Assembly (NCBI GenBank): GCA_949152475.1
Contig: CASCJZ010000001.1
Location: forward strand, 15,001-79,000
Direction: 5' to 3'
DNA length: 64,000 bases
Origin: Terebella lapidaria
Taxonomy: Eukaryota; Annelida; Polychaeta; Terebellida; Terebellidae
Numbering within the stretch: position 1 is the stretch's first letter; the number at the start of each line of letters is the position of its first letter. The position numbers and the translations under genes are program-made. Shown piece after piece: positions 1 through 10,587 of the stretch. The notes below the pieces were generated by a model. That model saw only the letters and a program-made list of their open reading frames with translations. It was not told the DNA's origin and did not search any database.

Positions 1-1081
1 CACCAATTTTCTTATATGACCCATTTGCCACTTATACGACACACTGTGTGCAAACACTACCACCAATTCTCTTATATGACCCATTTGCCACTTATATGAC
101 ACACTGTGTGCAAACACTACCACCATTCTCTTATATGACCCATTTGCCATTTATATGGCACACTGTGTGCAAACACTACCACCTGTCACTCATATGGCCA
201 AGTCCCTTATATGACACACTGTGTGCAATCACTACCACCTGTCGCTCATGTGGCCAAGCCACTTATAAGACACACAGCGTGCAAACACTATCACCAATTC
301 TCTTATATGACACATTTGCCACTTATATGACACTATGTGCAAACACTACCACCTGTCACTCATATGGCCAAGTCCCTTATATGACACACTGTGTGCAAAC
401 ACTACCACCTGTCGCTCATATGGCCAAGTCACTTATATGACACACTATGTGCAAACACTACCACCTGTCGCTCATGTGGCCAAGCCACTTATATGACACA
501 CTGTGTGCAAACACTACCACCAATTCTCTTATATGACCCATTTGCCACTTATATGACACACTGTGTGCAAACACTACCACCAATTCTCTTATATGACCCA
601 TTTGCCACTTATACGACACACTGTGTGCAAACACTACCACCAGTCGCTCATATGGCCAAGTCACTTATATGACACACTGTGTGCAAACACTACCACCAAT
701 TCTCTTATATGACCCATTTGCCACTTATACGACACACTGTGTGCAAACACTACCACCTGTCGCTCATATGGCCAAGTCCCTTATATGACACACTGTGTGC
801 AAACACTACCACCTGTCGCTCATATGGCCAAGTCCCTTATATGACACACTGTGTGCAAACACTACCACCAGTCGCTCATATGGCCAAGCCACTTATATGA
901 CACACTGTGTGCAAACACTACCACCAATTCTCTTATATGACCCATTTGCCACTTATACGACACACTGTGTGCAAACACTACCACCTGTCGCTCATGTGGC
1001 CAAGCCACTTATAAGGACACACAGCGTGCAAACACTACCCCCAATTCTCTTATATGACCCATCTGCCACTTACATGACACA
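1..1081 (+). repeat. Satellite 1 tandem array, block 1
   Basis: Tandem monomers of two interleaved types share a left half of about 30 bp (tgacacactgtgtgcaaac followed by actaccacc) and differ in the right half. Type A (56 bp) continues with gtcgctcatatggccaagcc. Type B (60 bp) continues with attctcttatatgacccatt and ends tgccacttat. The two types alternate irregularly, and all monomers here run in the same direction. Long open frames cross the block because neither monomer type has a stop in some frames and both lengths recur. I see no codon-level sign of a gene. Confidence 0.95.
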
Positions 1082-1735
1082 CAATGAATTGGGTAATGAA
1101 TAACTTCTAAGATAATTACGATAAAATTACGATAAATTCAACCAAGATTGCTCAAATTGTAGACTTTTATCATGGTGATTTTCGTGATGTGTTATTGATT
1201 TCATCTAATTGATTATTTACTTGTGACTCGTTTAAATGACCTGAAGTACGTCAAACACGATGTATATTATGTACAATGATGTAGATTGAATGTAATGTTG
1301 CCTCTACCAGTTCTGCATTCAAAAGTGATTTCAAATCTAATAACTGGCACACAATTGTATTGCCCGTTGCTATACTCTGATGTAATCTACTGTGATTGGC
1401 TAACTGGTTGTGGGTGTAATTACCTATTGATTTCCTAAGGGGGCCACTTCCATGGCCGGTCACATATATAGGTTAACAAAACGTCCAAATTTCAGATTCT
1501 TGTCTCAAATAGAAAAGTTTTTATGAGACTTAGGAAAATTGAAAATTTTCACCATATGTTTCCATGCTCCCGATTCTGAAATTATTTGAACCTTCTGGGA
1601 TTTTCTTTCATAGGAGTATTCCTCATGGTACCCCCTACCTCTGGTAAAACATTGGGTTTATATCATAATTAATTACTGAGTAATTAAAGAAAAACATATT
1701 TAAACTCTTCTCATGACACGATTTTCCACCTTACC
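1082..1735. repeat. ~655-bp segment embedded in satellite 1, copy 1
   Basis: This AT-rich, non-satellite segment begins caatgaattgggtaatga and ends in a satellite-like stretch. Two further copies at 2493-3146 and 4136-4789 start and stop at the same satellite positions, so it was multiplied together with the array: spacing is 1,411 bp from copy 1 to 2 and 1,643 bp from 2 to 3. I find no terminal inverted repeats, target-site duplication or convincing ORF. It may be a short inserted element or a unique spacer captured by the array. The 70-aa minus-strand frame inside it resembles nothing I know. Confidence 0.85.
1394..1472 (+). promoter_or_regulatory. Promoter-like CCAAT/TATA arrangement in the 655-bp segment
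   Basis: A gattggc motif (inverted CCAAT, 1394-1400) lies about 70 bp upstream of tatatagg (1465-1472), an RNA polymerase II-like spacing. The arrangement is kept in the copies at +1411 and +3054. Duplicates this young would keep any sequence, so conservation is weak evidence. No transcript is inferred. Confidence 0.2.
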
Positions 1736-2492
1736 ACTTGGACCACTTATACGACACACTGTGTGTAAACACTACCACCTGTCGCTCATGTGGCCAAGCC
1801 AATTATATGAAAGATAGCAGGCAATGTTTGTAGCCAAGCATGTCATAAGGAAATATAGATGGTAATGATTTGCACATATATGCCAGTATATTTTGTCCTT
1901 GCATGAGTATTCCAGTGTTGCTTACATGACACATTTGCCACTTATACGACACACTGTGTGTAAACACTACCACCTGTAGCTCATGTGGCCAAGCCACTTA
2001 TATGAAAGATAGGTGGCAATGTTTTGCAGCCAAGCGTGTCATAAGGAAATATAGATTGTAATGATTTGCACATATATGCCAGTATAATTCTTGCATGAGT
2101 ATGCCAGTGTTGCTTATATGACCATTTGCCACTTATATGACACACTGTGTGCAAACACTACCACCTATCGCTCATATGGCCAAGCCACTTATATGACACA
2201 CTGTGTGCAAACACTACCACCTGTCGCTCATATGGCCAAGTCACTTATATGACACACTATGTGCAAACACTACCACCTGTCGCTCATGTGGCCAAGCCAC
2301 TTATATGACACACTGTGTGCAAACACTACCACCAATTCTCTTATATGACCCATTTGCCACTTATATGACACACTGTGTGCAAACACTACCACCAATTCTT
2401 TTATATGACCCATTTGCCACTTATATGACACACTGTGTGCAAACACTACCACCAATTCTCTTATATGACCCATCTGCCACTTACATGACACA
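1736..2492 (+). repeat. Satellite 1 block 2, with inverted monomers
   Basis: Forward 56/60-bp monomers surround two short stretches (about 1806-1870 and 1988-2070) in which the monomer runs the other way. They are recognisable by gtgtcataaggaaatatag and ggcaatg...ttgcagccaagc, the reverse complement of the tatgacac and tgcaaacactacc parts. Each inverted stretch starts straight after a forward acttatatga, so the array contains head-to-head junctions. Confidence 0.88.
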
Positions 2493-3146
2493 CAATGAAT
2501 TGGGTAATGAATAACTTCTAAGATAATTACGATAAAATTACGATAAATTCAACCAAGATTGCTCAAATTGTAGATTTTTATCATGGTGATTTTCGTGATG
2601 TGTTATTGATTTCATCTAATTGATGATTTACTTGTGACTCGTTTAAATGACCTGAAGTACGTCAAACACGATGTATATTATGTACAATGATGTAGATTGA
2701 ATGTAATGTTGCCTCTACCAGTTCTGCATTCAAAAGTGATTTCAAATCTAATAACTGGCACACAATTGTATTGCCCGTTGCTATACTCTGATGTAATCTA
2801 CTGTGATTGGCTAACTGGTTGTGGGTGTAATTACCTATTGATTTCCTAAGGGGGCCACTTCCATGGCCGGTCACATATATAGGTTAACAAAACGTCCAAA
2901 TTTCAGATTCTTGTCTCAAATAGAAAAGTTTTTATGAGACTTAGGAAAATTGAAAATTTTCACCATATGTTTCCATGCTCCCGATTCTGAAATTATTTGA
3001 ACCTTCTGGGATTTTCTTTCATAGGAGTATTCCTCATGGTACCCCCTACCTCTGGTAAAACATTGGGTTTATATCATAATTAATTACTGAGTAATTAAAG
3101 AAAAACATATTTAAACTCTTCTCATGACACGATTTTCCACCTTACC
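2493..3146. repeat. ~655-bp segment embedded in satellite 1, copy 2
   Basis: This copy is 1,411 bp after copy 1 and nearly identical to it by eye, with scattered single-base differences such as attgatgattt for attgattattt near 2620. The flanking satellite monomers, including the inverted ones, are copied too, so the duplicated unit is the whole 1,411 bp. Confidence 0.85.
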
Positions 3147-4135
3147 ACTTGGACCACTTATACGACACACTGTGTGTAAACACTACCACCTGTCGCTCAT
3201 GTGGCCAAGCCAATTATATGAAAGATAGCAGGCAATGTTTGTAGCCAAGCATGTCATAAGGAAATATAGATGGTAATGATTTGCACATATATGCCAGTAT
3301 ATTTTGTCCTTGCATGAGTATTCCAGTGTTGCTTACATGACACATTTGCCACTTATACGACACACTGTGTGTAAACACTACCACCTGTAGCTCATGTGGC
3401 CAAGCCACTTATATGAAAGATAGGTGGCAATGTTTTGCAGCCAAGCGTGTCATAAGGAAATATAGATTGTAATGATTTGCACATATATGCCAGTATAATT
3501 CTTGCATGAGTATGCCAGTGTTGCTTATATGACCATTTGCCACTTATATGACACACTGTGTGCAAACACTACCACCTATCGCTCATATGGCCAAGCCACT
3601 TATATGACACACTGTGTGCAAACACTACCACCTGTCGCTCATGTGGCCAAGCCACTTATATGACACACTGTGTGCAAACACTACCACCGATTCTCTTATA
3701 TGACCCATTTGCCACTTATATGACACACTGTGTGCAAACACTACCACCAATTCTCTTATATGACCCATTTTCCACTTATACGACACACTGTGTGCAAACA
3801 CTACCACCTGTCGCTCATGTGGCCAAGCCACTTATATGACACACTGTGTGCAAACACTACCACCAATTCTCTTATATGACCCATTTGCCACTTATACGAC
3901 ACACTGTGTGCAAACACTACCACCTGTCGCTCATGTGGCCTTGCCACTTATATGACACACTGTGTGCAAACACTACCACCTGACGCTCATGTGGCCAAGC
4001 CACTTATAGGACACACTGTGTGCAAACACTACCACCAACTCTCTTATATGACCCATTTGCCACTTATACGACACACTGTGTGCAAACACTACCACCAATT
4101 CTCTTATATGACCCATTTGCCACTTACATGACACA
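3147..4135 (+). repeat. Satellite 1 block 3, with inverted monomers
   Basis: The first ~400 bp repeat block 2, with the same inverted monomers from about 3217 and 3399. The block then has more forward A and B monomers than the preceding unit. This accounts for the longer spacing (1,643 rather than 1,411 bp) to the next embedded segment. Confidence 0.88.
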
Positions 4136-4789
4136 CAATGAATTGGGTAATGAATAACTTCTAAGATAATTACGATAAAATTACGATAAATTCAACCAAG
4201 ATTGCTCAAATTGTAGACTTTTATCATGGTGATTTTCGTGATGTGTTATTGATTTTATCTAATTGATGATTTACTTGTGACTCGTTTAAATGACCTGAAG
4301 TACGTCAAACACGATGTATATTATGTACAATGATGTAGATTGAATGTAATGTTGCCTCTACCGGTTCTGCATTCAAAAGTTATTTCAAATCTAATAACTG
4401 GCACACAATTGTATTGCCTGTTGCTATACTCTGATGTAATCTACTGTGATTGGCTAACTGGTTGTGGGTGTAATTACCTATTGATTTCCTAAGGGGGCCA
4501 CTTCCATGGCCGGTCACATATATAGGTTAACAAAACGTCCAAATTTCAGATTCTTGTCTCAAATAGAAAAGTTTTTATGAGACTTAGGAAAATTGAATAT
4601 TTTCACCATATGTTTCCATGCTCCCGATTCTGAAATTATTTGAACCTTCTGGGATTTTCTTTCATAGGAGTGTTCCTCATGGTACCCCCTACCTCTGGTA
4701 AAACATTGGGTTTATATCATAATTAATTACTGAGTAATTAAAGAAAAACATATTTAAACTCTTCTTATGACACGATTTTCCACCTTACC
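4136..4789. repeat. ~655-bp segment embedded in satellite 1, copy 3
   Basis: This is the third and most diverged copy, with for example gaatatttt for gaaaatttt near 4595 and a cggt/cagt difference near 4360. It has the same boundaries with satellite 1 as copies 1 and 2 and no recognisable coding content. Confidence 0.83.
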
Positions 4790-5480
4790 ACTTGGACCAC
4801 TTATACGACACATTGTGTGTAAACACTACCACCTGTCGCTCATGTGGCCAAGCCAATTATATGAAAGATAGCAGGCAATGTTTGTAGCCAAGCATGTCAT
4901 AAGGAAATATAGATGGTAATGATTTGCACATATATGCCAGTATATTTTGTCCTTGCATGAGTATTCCAGTGTTGCTTATATGACACATTTGCCACTTATA
5001 CGACACACTGTGTGTAAACACTACCACCTGTCGCTCATGTGGCCAAGCCACTTATATGAAAGATAGGTGGCAATGTTTTGCAGCCAAGCGTGTCATAAGG
5101 AAATATAGATTGTAATGATTTGCACATATATGCCAGTATAATTCTTGCATGAGTATACCGGTGTTGCTTATATGACCATTTGCCACTTATATGACACACT
5201 GTGTGCAAACACTACCACCAATTCTCTTATATGACTCATTTGCCACTTTTTTGACACACTGTGTGCAAACACTACCACCATTCTCTTATATGACACATTT
5301 GCCACTTATACGACACACTGTGTGCAAACACTACCACCTGTTGCTCATGTGGCCAAGCCACCTATGTGACCCACTACGTGCAAACACTGCCAGCATTCTC
5401 TTATATGACACATTTGCCACTTATGCGACACACTGTGTGTAAACACTACCACCTGTCGCTCATGTGGCCAAGCCACTTAT
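4790..5480 (+). repeat. Satellite 1 block 4
   Basis: Forward monomers with inverted stretches (from about 4860 and 5042) as in blocks 2 and 3, then more degenerate forward monomers (5180-5480). The block ends at the orientation switch at about 5481. Confidence 0.88.
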
Positions 5481-6190
5481 ATGAAAGATGGGTGGCAATG
5501 TTTTGCAGCCAAGCGTGTCATAAGGAAGATGGCAATGTTTTCCAGACAAGTGTGTCATAAGGAAATATCGATGGAAATGATTTGCAGACAAGTGTGTCAT
5601 AAGAAAAAAAAGGTGGTAATGTTTTGCAGGAAAGTGTGTCATAAGATTCCCATATCAGCAAATATTAAAGATGAAACCAGTAACCGAGTAAGTATTCCAA
5701 GCAAACAAAGCCAAGTCCGTTATCCAATCTAAAAGCCCAGGGCCAAGCAAACATCCTAGAATTGGGTTTTCAAGAGATAGGTGGTAGTGTTCTCCAGACA
5801 AGTGCATCATAAGGAAATATAGATGATAATGATTTGCACATAAGTGTGTCATAAGGAAAGATCGGTGGTAATGTTTTGCAGGAAAGTGTGTCATAAAGCG
5901 AGGTCAGTGGTAATGTTTTGCACACAAGTGTGTCATAAGAAGCAGTACATTTCTTAACACTATATTCCCCATAAGGAAAGATAGGTGGTAATCTTTTGCA
6001 GGAAATTGTGTCATAAGGAACAGGTAGGTGGTAATATTTTGCAGGAAAGTGTGTCATAAGGAAAGATCGGTGGTCATGTTTTACACATAAGTTTGTCATA
6101 AGGAAAGATAGGTGGTAATAATTTGCAGGAAAGTGTGTCATAAGGAAAGATCGGTGGTAATGTTTTGCAGGAAAGTGTGTCATAAGAAGC
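5481..6190 (-). repeat. Inverted satellite 1 array with a 42-bp period
   Basis: Monomers here run opposite to the rest of the array: agtgtgtcataaggaaag, then ggtggtaatgttttgcagg, repeating every 42 bp where regular (gtgtgtcataag at 6049, its variant at 6091, next at 6133). Read on the minus strand they match the tgcaaac-actaccacc and cttatatgacacac parts of the forward monomer but lack the middle of the 56/60-bp types. About 150 bp of unrelated DNA (about 5645-5775) interrupts the block. It is either an older monomer form or an inverted, independently amplified branch. Confidence 0.88.
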
Positions 6191-6600
6191 TATACATATT
6201 TTAACACTGTATTCTCATTTCAGCAAATCATGTGCATCTTAGAATTAACTTATGTGATGTAACTGGAAAAAATAAATAATGAGACAATTATGAGCATCAT
6301 AAACGTCACTGCAAGCATCTACTTCAGCATATAATCACCTCAGTTTCTACAGAAAACTAAGCCGGAAACGGATGCAATTGTTTTTTTTTTAAGACAGAGT
6401 CCATTTACTTATCATGTTAAATTAATAGGGACTTGTTCTTTATCCTCAGGCTTTTCAACATGATAAGAAGTTTCAACATGAACATCGATGAATAAGTGTC
6501 CTAATATATTTCTGCTCATCAAGAGAAAGAAGTAGCTCAGTTGTGTAAATACAAAGCCTGGCTCTACTGAGACATGTACGATCAAACTTATACTATTCAA
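6191..6600. other. Non-repetitive spacer, no gene seen
   Basis: AT-rich sequence with a run of ten T at 6381-6390. A 62-codon minus-strand frame (6412-6600) has no similarity I recognise and no supporting features. Nothing else is seen here. Confidence 0.6.
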
Positions 6601-6785
6601 GGATAAGTGTCCTTATGACACGTTTTGCACCACTACTACCATTCTCTCATATGACCTATTTGCCACTTATATGACACACTGTGTGCAAACACTACCACCA
6701 TTCTCTTATATCACACATTTGCCACTTATACGACACACTGTGTGCAAACACTACCACCATTCTCTTATATGACCCATTTGGAACT
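6601..6785 (+). repeat. Short forward satellite 1 island with a hybrid monomer
   Basis: About three forward monomers lie outside the main array. The first (6613-6644) reads ttatgacacgttttgcacc followed by actactaccattc. This is intermediate between the satellite 1 monomer and the ttatgacac...ttgcac...ctaccatc box of satellite 2 (for example 9030-9057). The island therefore links the two satellite families. Confidence 0.8.
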
Positions 6786-7040
6786 AATGAAACACTGACT
6801 GCAAGAGCTTCCTTCTGAAACTTAGACAATGTTCTTGAGTGTATCAGTGTACAAGATCAGTGTGAGTAGTCAAATCCGAGAGATACTAAAGTATCAAAGT
6901 CAAAGCCATGTGAAAATCACAAACAACCAGCCAGCTGAGGGTGAGATCAGGTGCTCCGGAAGAGTGAGCATCTCCTGCCCCACATGCGACACTCGCTGTG
7001 ATATTCACACTGGCATATTGAGACGGAAATATGCACAAGA
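6786..7040. other. Non-repetitive spacer, no gene seen
   Basis: This is unique sequence. An 87-codon plus-strand frame (6829-7092) overlaps the antisense retroelement fragment that follows and shows no recognisable domain, so I do not call it. Confidence 0.5.
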
Positions 7041-7400
7041 CTATAAGGATGGGATAATATCTTCCATCATATGTGTGACAGGCTTGGCGTAACCTTCAAC
7101 CAGATCATAGTGACGACCATAAAACTTTTTGAATGTCGACCTCAGCCTAGGCATTTGGTATCCTTGTTTGAGCAATTTGGTAGTCAGAACCTGTGCTCGA
7201 ACTATGAATCCCTGGTATGATGAACATGCTCTAGCATAACGAATTAACTGGGACACGTAGACGCCATAGGCTGGTGATGCTGGGATATTACTGCTCAAAA
7301 CAGGAAAGTCGATAATGGGAAAATCAAAATCGTCACGTTTGTCATATAACCTTGTAGCCAACTCAGTAGCCTTCGGGCTTGTGATTAGGTACTTATGTAC
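7041..7400 (-). mobile_element. Fossil retroelement fragment (reverse-transcriptase ORF C-terminal part)
   Basis: On the minus strand this encodes a stretch containing TRLYDKRDDFDFPIIDFP, then AYGVYVSQLIRYARACSSY and RSTFKKFYGRHYDLV. I recognise this signature from the region downstream of the polymerase domain in reverse-transcriptase-type ORFs scattered through marine invertebrate genomes. Only this short piece is present. The catalytic domain and element ends are missing from the window, so it is a broken relic. I cannot assign it to an order (LINE, Penelope-like or LTR kin) from this fragment. Confidence 0.6.
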
Positions 7401-7675
7401 TTGTCATATATCTGTTCCATTGGGGTTGTTGGATTTCTAAATTGCTTTCATAGGTTGTTGGGCAGTTGTATACTAATTCCATCAGGTGTAAAGTAGAAAC
7501 AACTACAGTTAACACACTGATTAACACACTCCCCTAATGACGCCAGTGTGTCTTCGGATAAACTATTCAGTCGGGCTTTGTTTCTATTGCAAAATATTGT
7601 ATTTTTCGTTTCTTATTGTCATCATTAAAATCTCATTGTATTGGGGGTAATAGATTGATACTTACACTTGTACAC
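7401..7675. other. AT-rich non-repetitive spacer, no gene seen
   Basis: Unique AT-rich sequence between the retroelement relic and the first satellite 2 monomer. No ORF, RNA or repeat is seen. Confidence 0.5.
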
Positions 7676-9883
7676 AGTTGTGACAGCACAGTCACAGGCA
7701 CTCGGCATTTTCTCTTTTAGTCAAACAGCTCGCGTCTACTAGGACGTCGACGGGTGACAGATACACGTACCCTCTCGAGGAAGAGTCCTATTTCTGGCCC
7801 ACTGGACGAAGCTCACCTGGAAGATGTTCCGGGTCACAGACGGTTGCTTTTCGTCGGGCTCTTTCCACCTGTCGGCCTAGCTCGGGTCATCAACGGTCAC
7901 GTAAAACACCCAAGAACTCGGAATAGGTCAAGTAGACGGAAACCAATGCGATAAAACCAACTCTTCTTATGACACGTGTTGCACCAGTACCATCATGCTA
8001 TGAAAAGCCTCAGCTTATGACACATTTTGCATGCTTTCGTGTGGTCAAACAGCTCGCATCCACTGGGACACTGACGGGTGACAGAGACAAGTACCCTCTC
8101 GAGGCAGATTCCTACTCGTCACCCGGAACATGTTCACCACAAGCACACCATGAGACCATTCGCCGGCTCATCGGCTGAAAGCAGTTTCTCAACTACATAA
8201 TAGGAAGGGCCGAGTGTGTGTGACAGCGTAGTCTCACTCAAGTCTCACTAAGACAGCTCGCGTCCTCTAGGACGTCGAGGGGTGACAGATACACGTACCC
8301 TCTCGAGGAAGAGTCCCACTCTTGGCCAACTGAACGAAGCTCACCTGGAACAGGTTCCGGGTCACCGACGGTTGCATTTCTTCGGACTCTCTCCACCTGT
8401 CGGCTTAGCTCGGGTCATCAACGGTCACGTAAAAGACCCACGAACTCAGTCTACGTCAAGTAGACGAAAACGATAGCAATAAAACCAACTCTCTTCATGA
8501 CAGGTTTTGCACCACTACCATCATGCTATGAAAAGCCTTAGCTCTGTCACCCGTCAGCTTTCGTGTGGTCAAACAGCTAGCATCCACTGGGACACTGTCA
8601 GGTGACAGATACAAGTACCCTCTCGAGGCAGCATCCTACTCTTCACTTGGACTATGTTCACCACAAGCACAACATGAGACCTTTCGCCGGCTTACCGGCC
8701 GATAACATTTTCCTAAATATGTATAAGGAGTGCCGGGCGTTTGTGACAGCGCAGTCGCAGGCATTCGGCACTTACTCGTTTAGTCAAACAGCTCGCGTCC
8801 AGTAGGACGTCGACGGGTGACAGATACAAGTACCCTCTCGAGCAAGAGGCCTACTCTTGGCCCACTGAACGAAGCTCACTCGGAACATGTTCCGGGTCAC
8901 CGACGGTTGCCCTTCGTCGGGCTCTTTCCACCAGTCGGCTTAGTTCGGGTCATCAACGGACACGTAAAAGACTCAAGAACTCGGTCTAGGTCAAGTAGAC
9001 GGAAACCAGAGCGATAAAACCAACTCTCTTTATGACACGTCTTGCACTACTACCATCATGTTATGAAAAGCCTAGGCTTATGACACATTTCGCAAGCTTT
9101 GGTGTGGTCAAACAGCTCACTTCCACTGGAAAACCGACGGGTGACCGATTCAAGTACTCTTTCGAAGCAGCGTACTACTTTCCACCCGGAACATGTTCAC
9201 CACAAGCAGACCATGAGACCTTTCACCGCCTAACCGGCCGATAACATTTTTCTAACTATCTATGGAAGATGCGGGTTGTTTGTGACAGCACAGTCACAGG
9301 CACTCGGCATTTTCTCTTTTAGTCAAACAGCTCGCGTCTACTAGGACGTCGACGGGTGACAGATACACGTACCCTCTCGAGGAAGAGTCCTATTTCTGGC
9401 CCACTGGACGAAGCTCACCTGGAAGATGTTCGGGGTCACAGGCGGTTGCTTTTCGTCGGGCTCTTTCCACCTGTCGGCCTAGCTCGGGTCATCAACGGTC
9501 ACGTAAAACACCCAAGAACTCGGAATAGGTCAAGTAGACGGAAACCAATGCGATAAAACCAACTCTTCTTATGACACGTGTTGCACCAGTACCATCATGC
9601 TATGAAAAGCCTCAGCTTATGACACATTTTGCATGCTTTCGTGTGGTCAAACAGCTCGCATCCACTGGGACACTGACGGGTGACAGAGACAAGTACCCTC
9701 TCGAGGCAGATTCCTACTCGTCACCCGGAACATGTTCACCACAAGCACACCATGAGACCATTCGCCGGCTCATCGGCTGAAAGCAGTTTCTCAACTATAT
9801 AATAGTAAGGGCCGAGTGTGTGTGACAGCGTAGTCTCACTCAAGTCTCACTAAGACAGCTCGCGTCCTCTAGGACGTCGAGGG
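7676..9883 (+). repeat. Satellite 2, proximal block of A/B dimers
   Basis: The array begins near gttgtgacagcacagtcac. Half-unit A (~320 bp) and half-unit B (~215 bp) alternate, giving dimers of about 530-540 bp (equivalent points at 8282, 8602, 8817, 9356, 9571). Both halves open with the same ~85-bp core: gtcaaacagctcgc, then ggtgacagatac and ccctctcgagg. They then diverge, so A and B come from one ancestral monomer. Recurrent 64-70-codon frames start at the gtgaca or atgaca of each half-unit. I treat them as by-products of the repeat. Confidence 0.93.
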
Positions 9884-10342
9884 GTGACAGATACACGTAC
9901 CCTCTCGAGGAAGAGTCCCACTCTTGGCCAACTGAACGAAGCTCACCTGGAACAGGTTCCGGGTCAAGGACGGTTGCATTTCTTCTGACTCTCTCCACCT
10001 GTCGGCTTAGCTCGGGTCATCAACGGTCACGTAAAAGACCCACGAACTTAGTCTACGTCAAGTAGACGAAAACGATAGCAATAAAACCAACTCTCTTCAT
10101 GACAGGTTTTGCACCACTAAAATCATGCTATGAAAAGCCTTAGCTCTGTCACCCGTCAGCTTTCGTGTGGTCAAACAGCTCGCATCCACTGGGACACTGT
10201 CAGGTGACAGATACAAGTACCCTCTCGAGGCAGATTCCTACTCGTCACTTGTAACATGTTCACCACAAGCACAGCATGAGACCATTCGCCGGCTCATCGG
10301 CTGAAAGCAGTTTTTCAACAATATATAGGAGATACTGGGTGT

Positions 10343-10371
10343 TTCGGACCTCACAATGTGGGAGTTCCGAA
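10343..10371 (+). other. Imperfect 29-nt hairpin at the start of satellite 2 module C
   Basis: The arms ttcgga (10343-10348) and tccgaa (10366-10371) pair fully. Inside them ctc pairs with gag and ca with tg, leaving two single mismatches and a 3-nt loop: 11 of 13 positions paired. The same hairpin recurs in each module C I checked, for example near 11,345, 13,085, 14,080, 22,185, 38,727 and 58,321. Confidence 0.7.
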
Positions 10372-10507
10372 GCATTCAGGATTTCCTTTAAGCAGTCAGG
10401 AAAATGAAGTCGGCCGATGAGTGGGCAAATATTCTCATGGCGGGCTTTTGATGTTTTACTTTGGTGGTTGCTCTGTGATGCGACTTGCCACTTTTCCCAG
10501 ATGAATG

Positions 10508-10587
10508 CCCCGAGCTAAGTCAACAGGAGGCGAGAGCCCGACGAAGGGCAACCGTCGGTGACCTGGAACTTGTTCCTAGTGAGCTTC
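10508..10587 (-). repeat. Inverted half-unit A fragment inside module C
   Basis: About 80 bp from cccgagctaag to gtgagcttc is the reverse complement of the middle of half-unit A (gaagctcactcgg ... gcttagctcggg), with roughly nine mismatches by eye. Every module C in the window carries it. It is the only part of satellite 2 that I see in reverse orientation. Confidence 0.8.

Noticed and set aside
1-1081. CRISPR-like array
   Set aside because: The repeat length is superficially suggestive, but there are no unique spacers (the entire monomer repeats) and the window is eukaryotic.
1-5442. Open frames of 64-130 codons across satellite 1 (repeating MTHCVQTLPP-type peptides)
   Set aside because: They follow the 56/60-bp monomers, occur in several frames and on both strands, and have no domain or start context. 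They are by-products of the tandem repeat.
6829-7092. 87-codon plus-strand frame with two CxxC-like cysteine groups
   Set aside because: The cysteines do not form a recognisable finger, and the frame partly overlaps the antisense retroelement relic.
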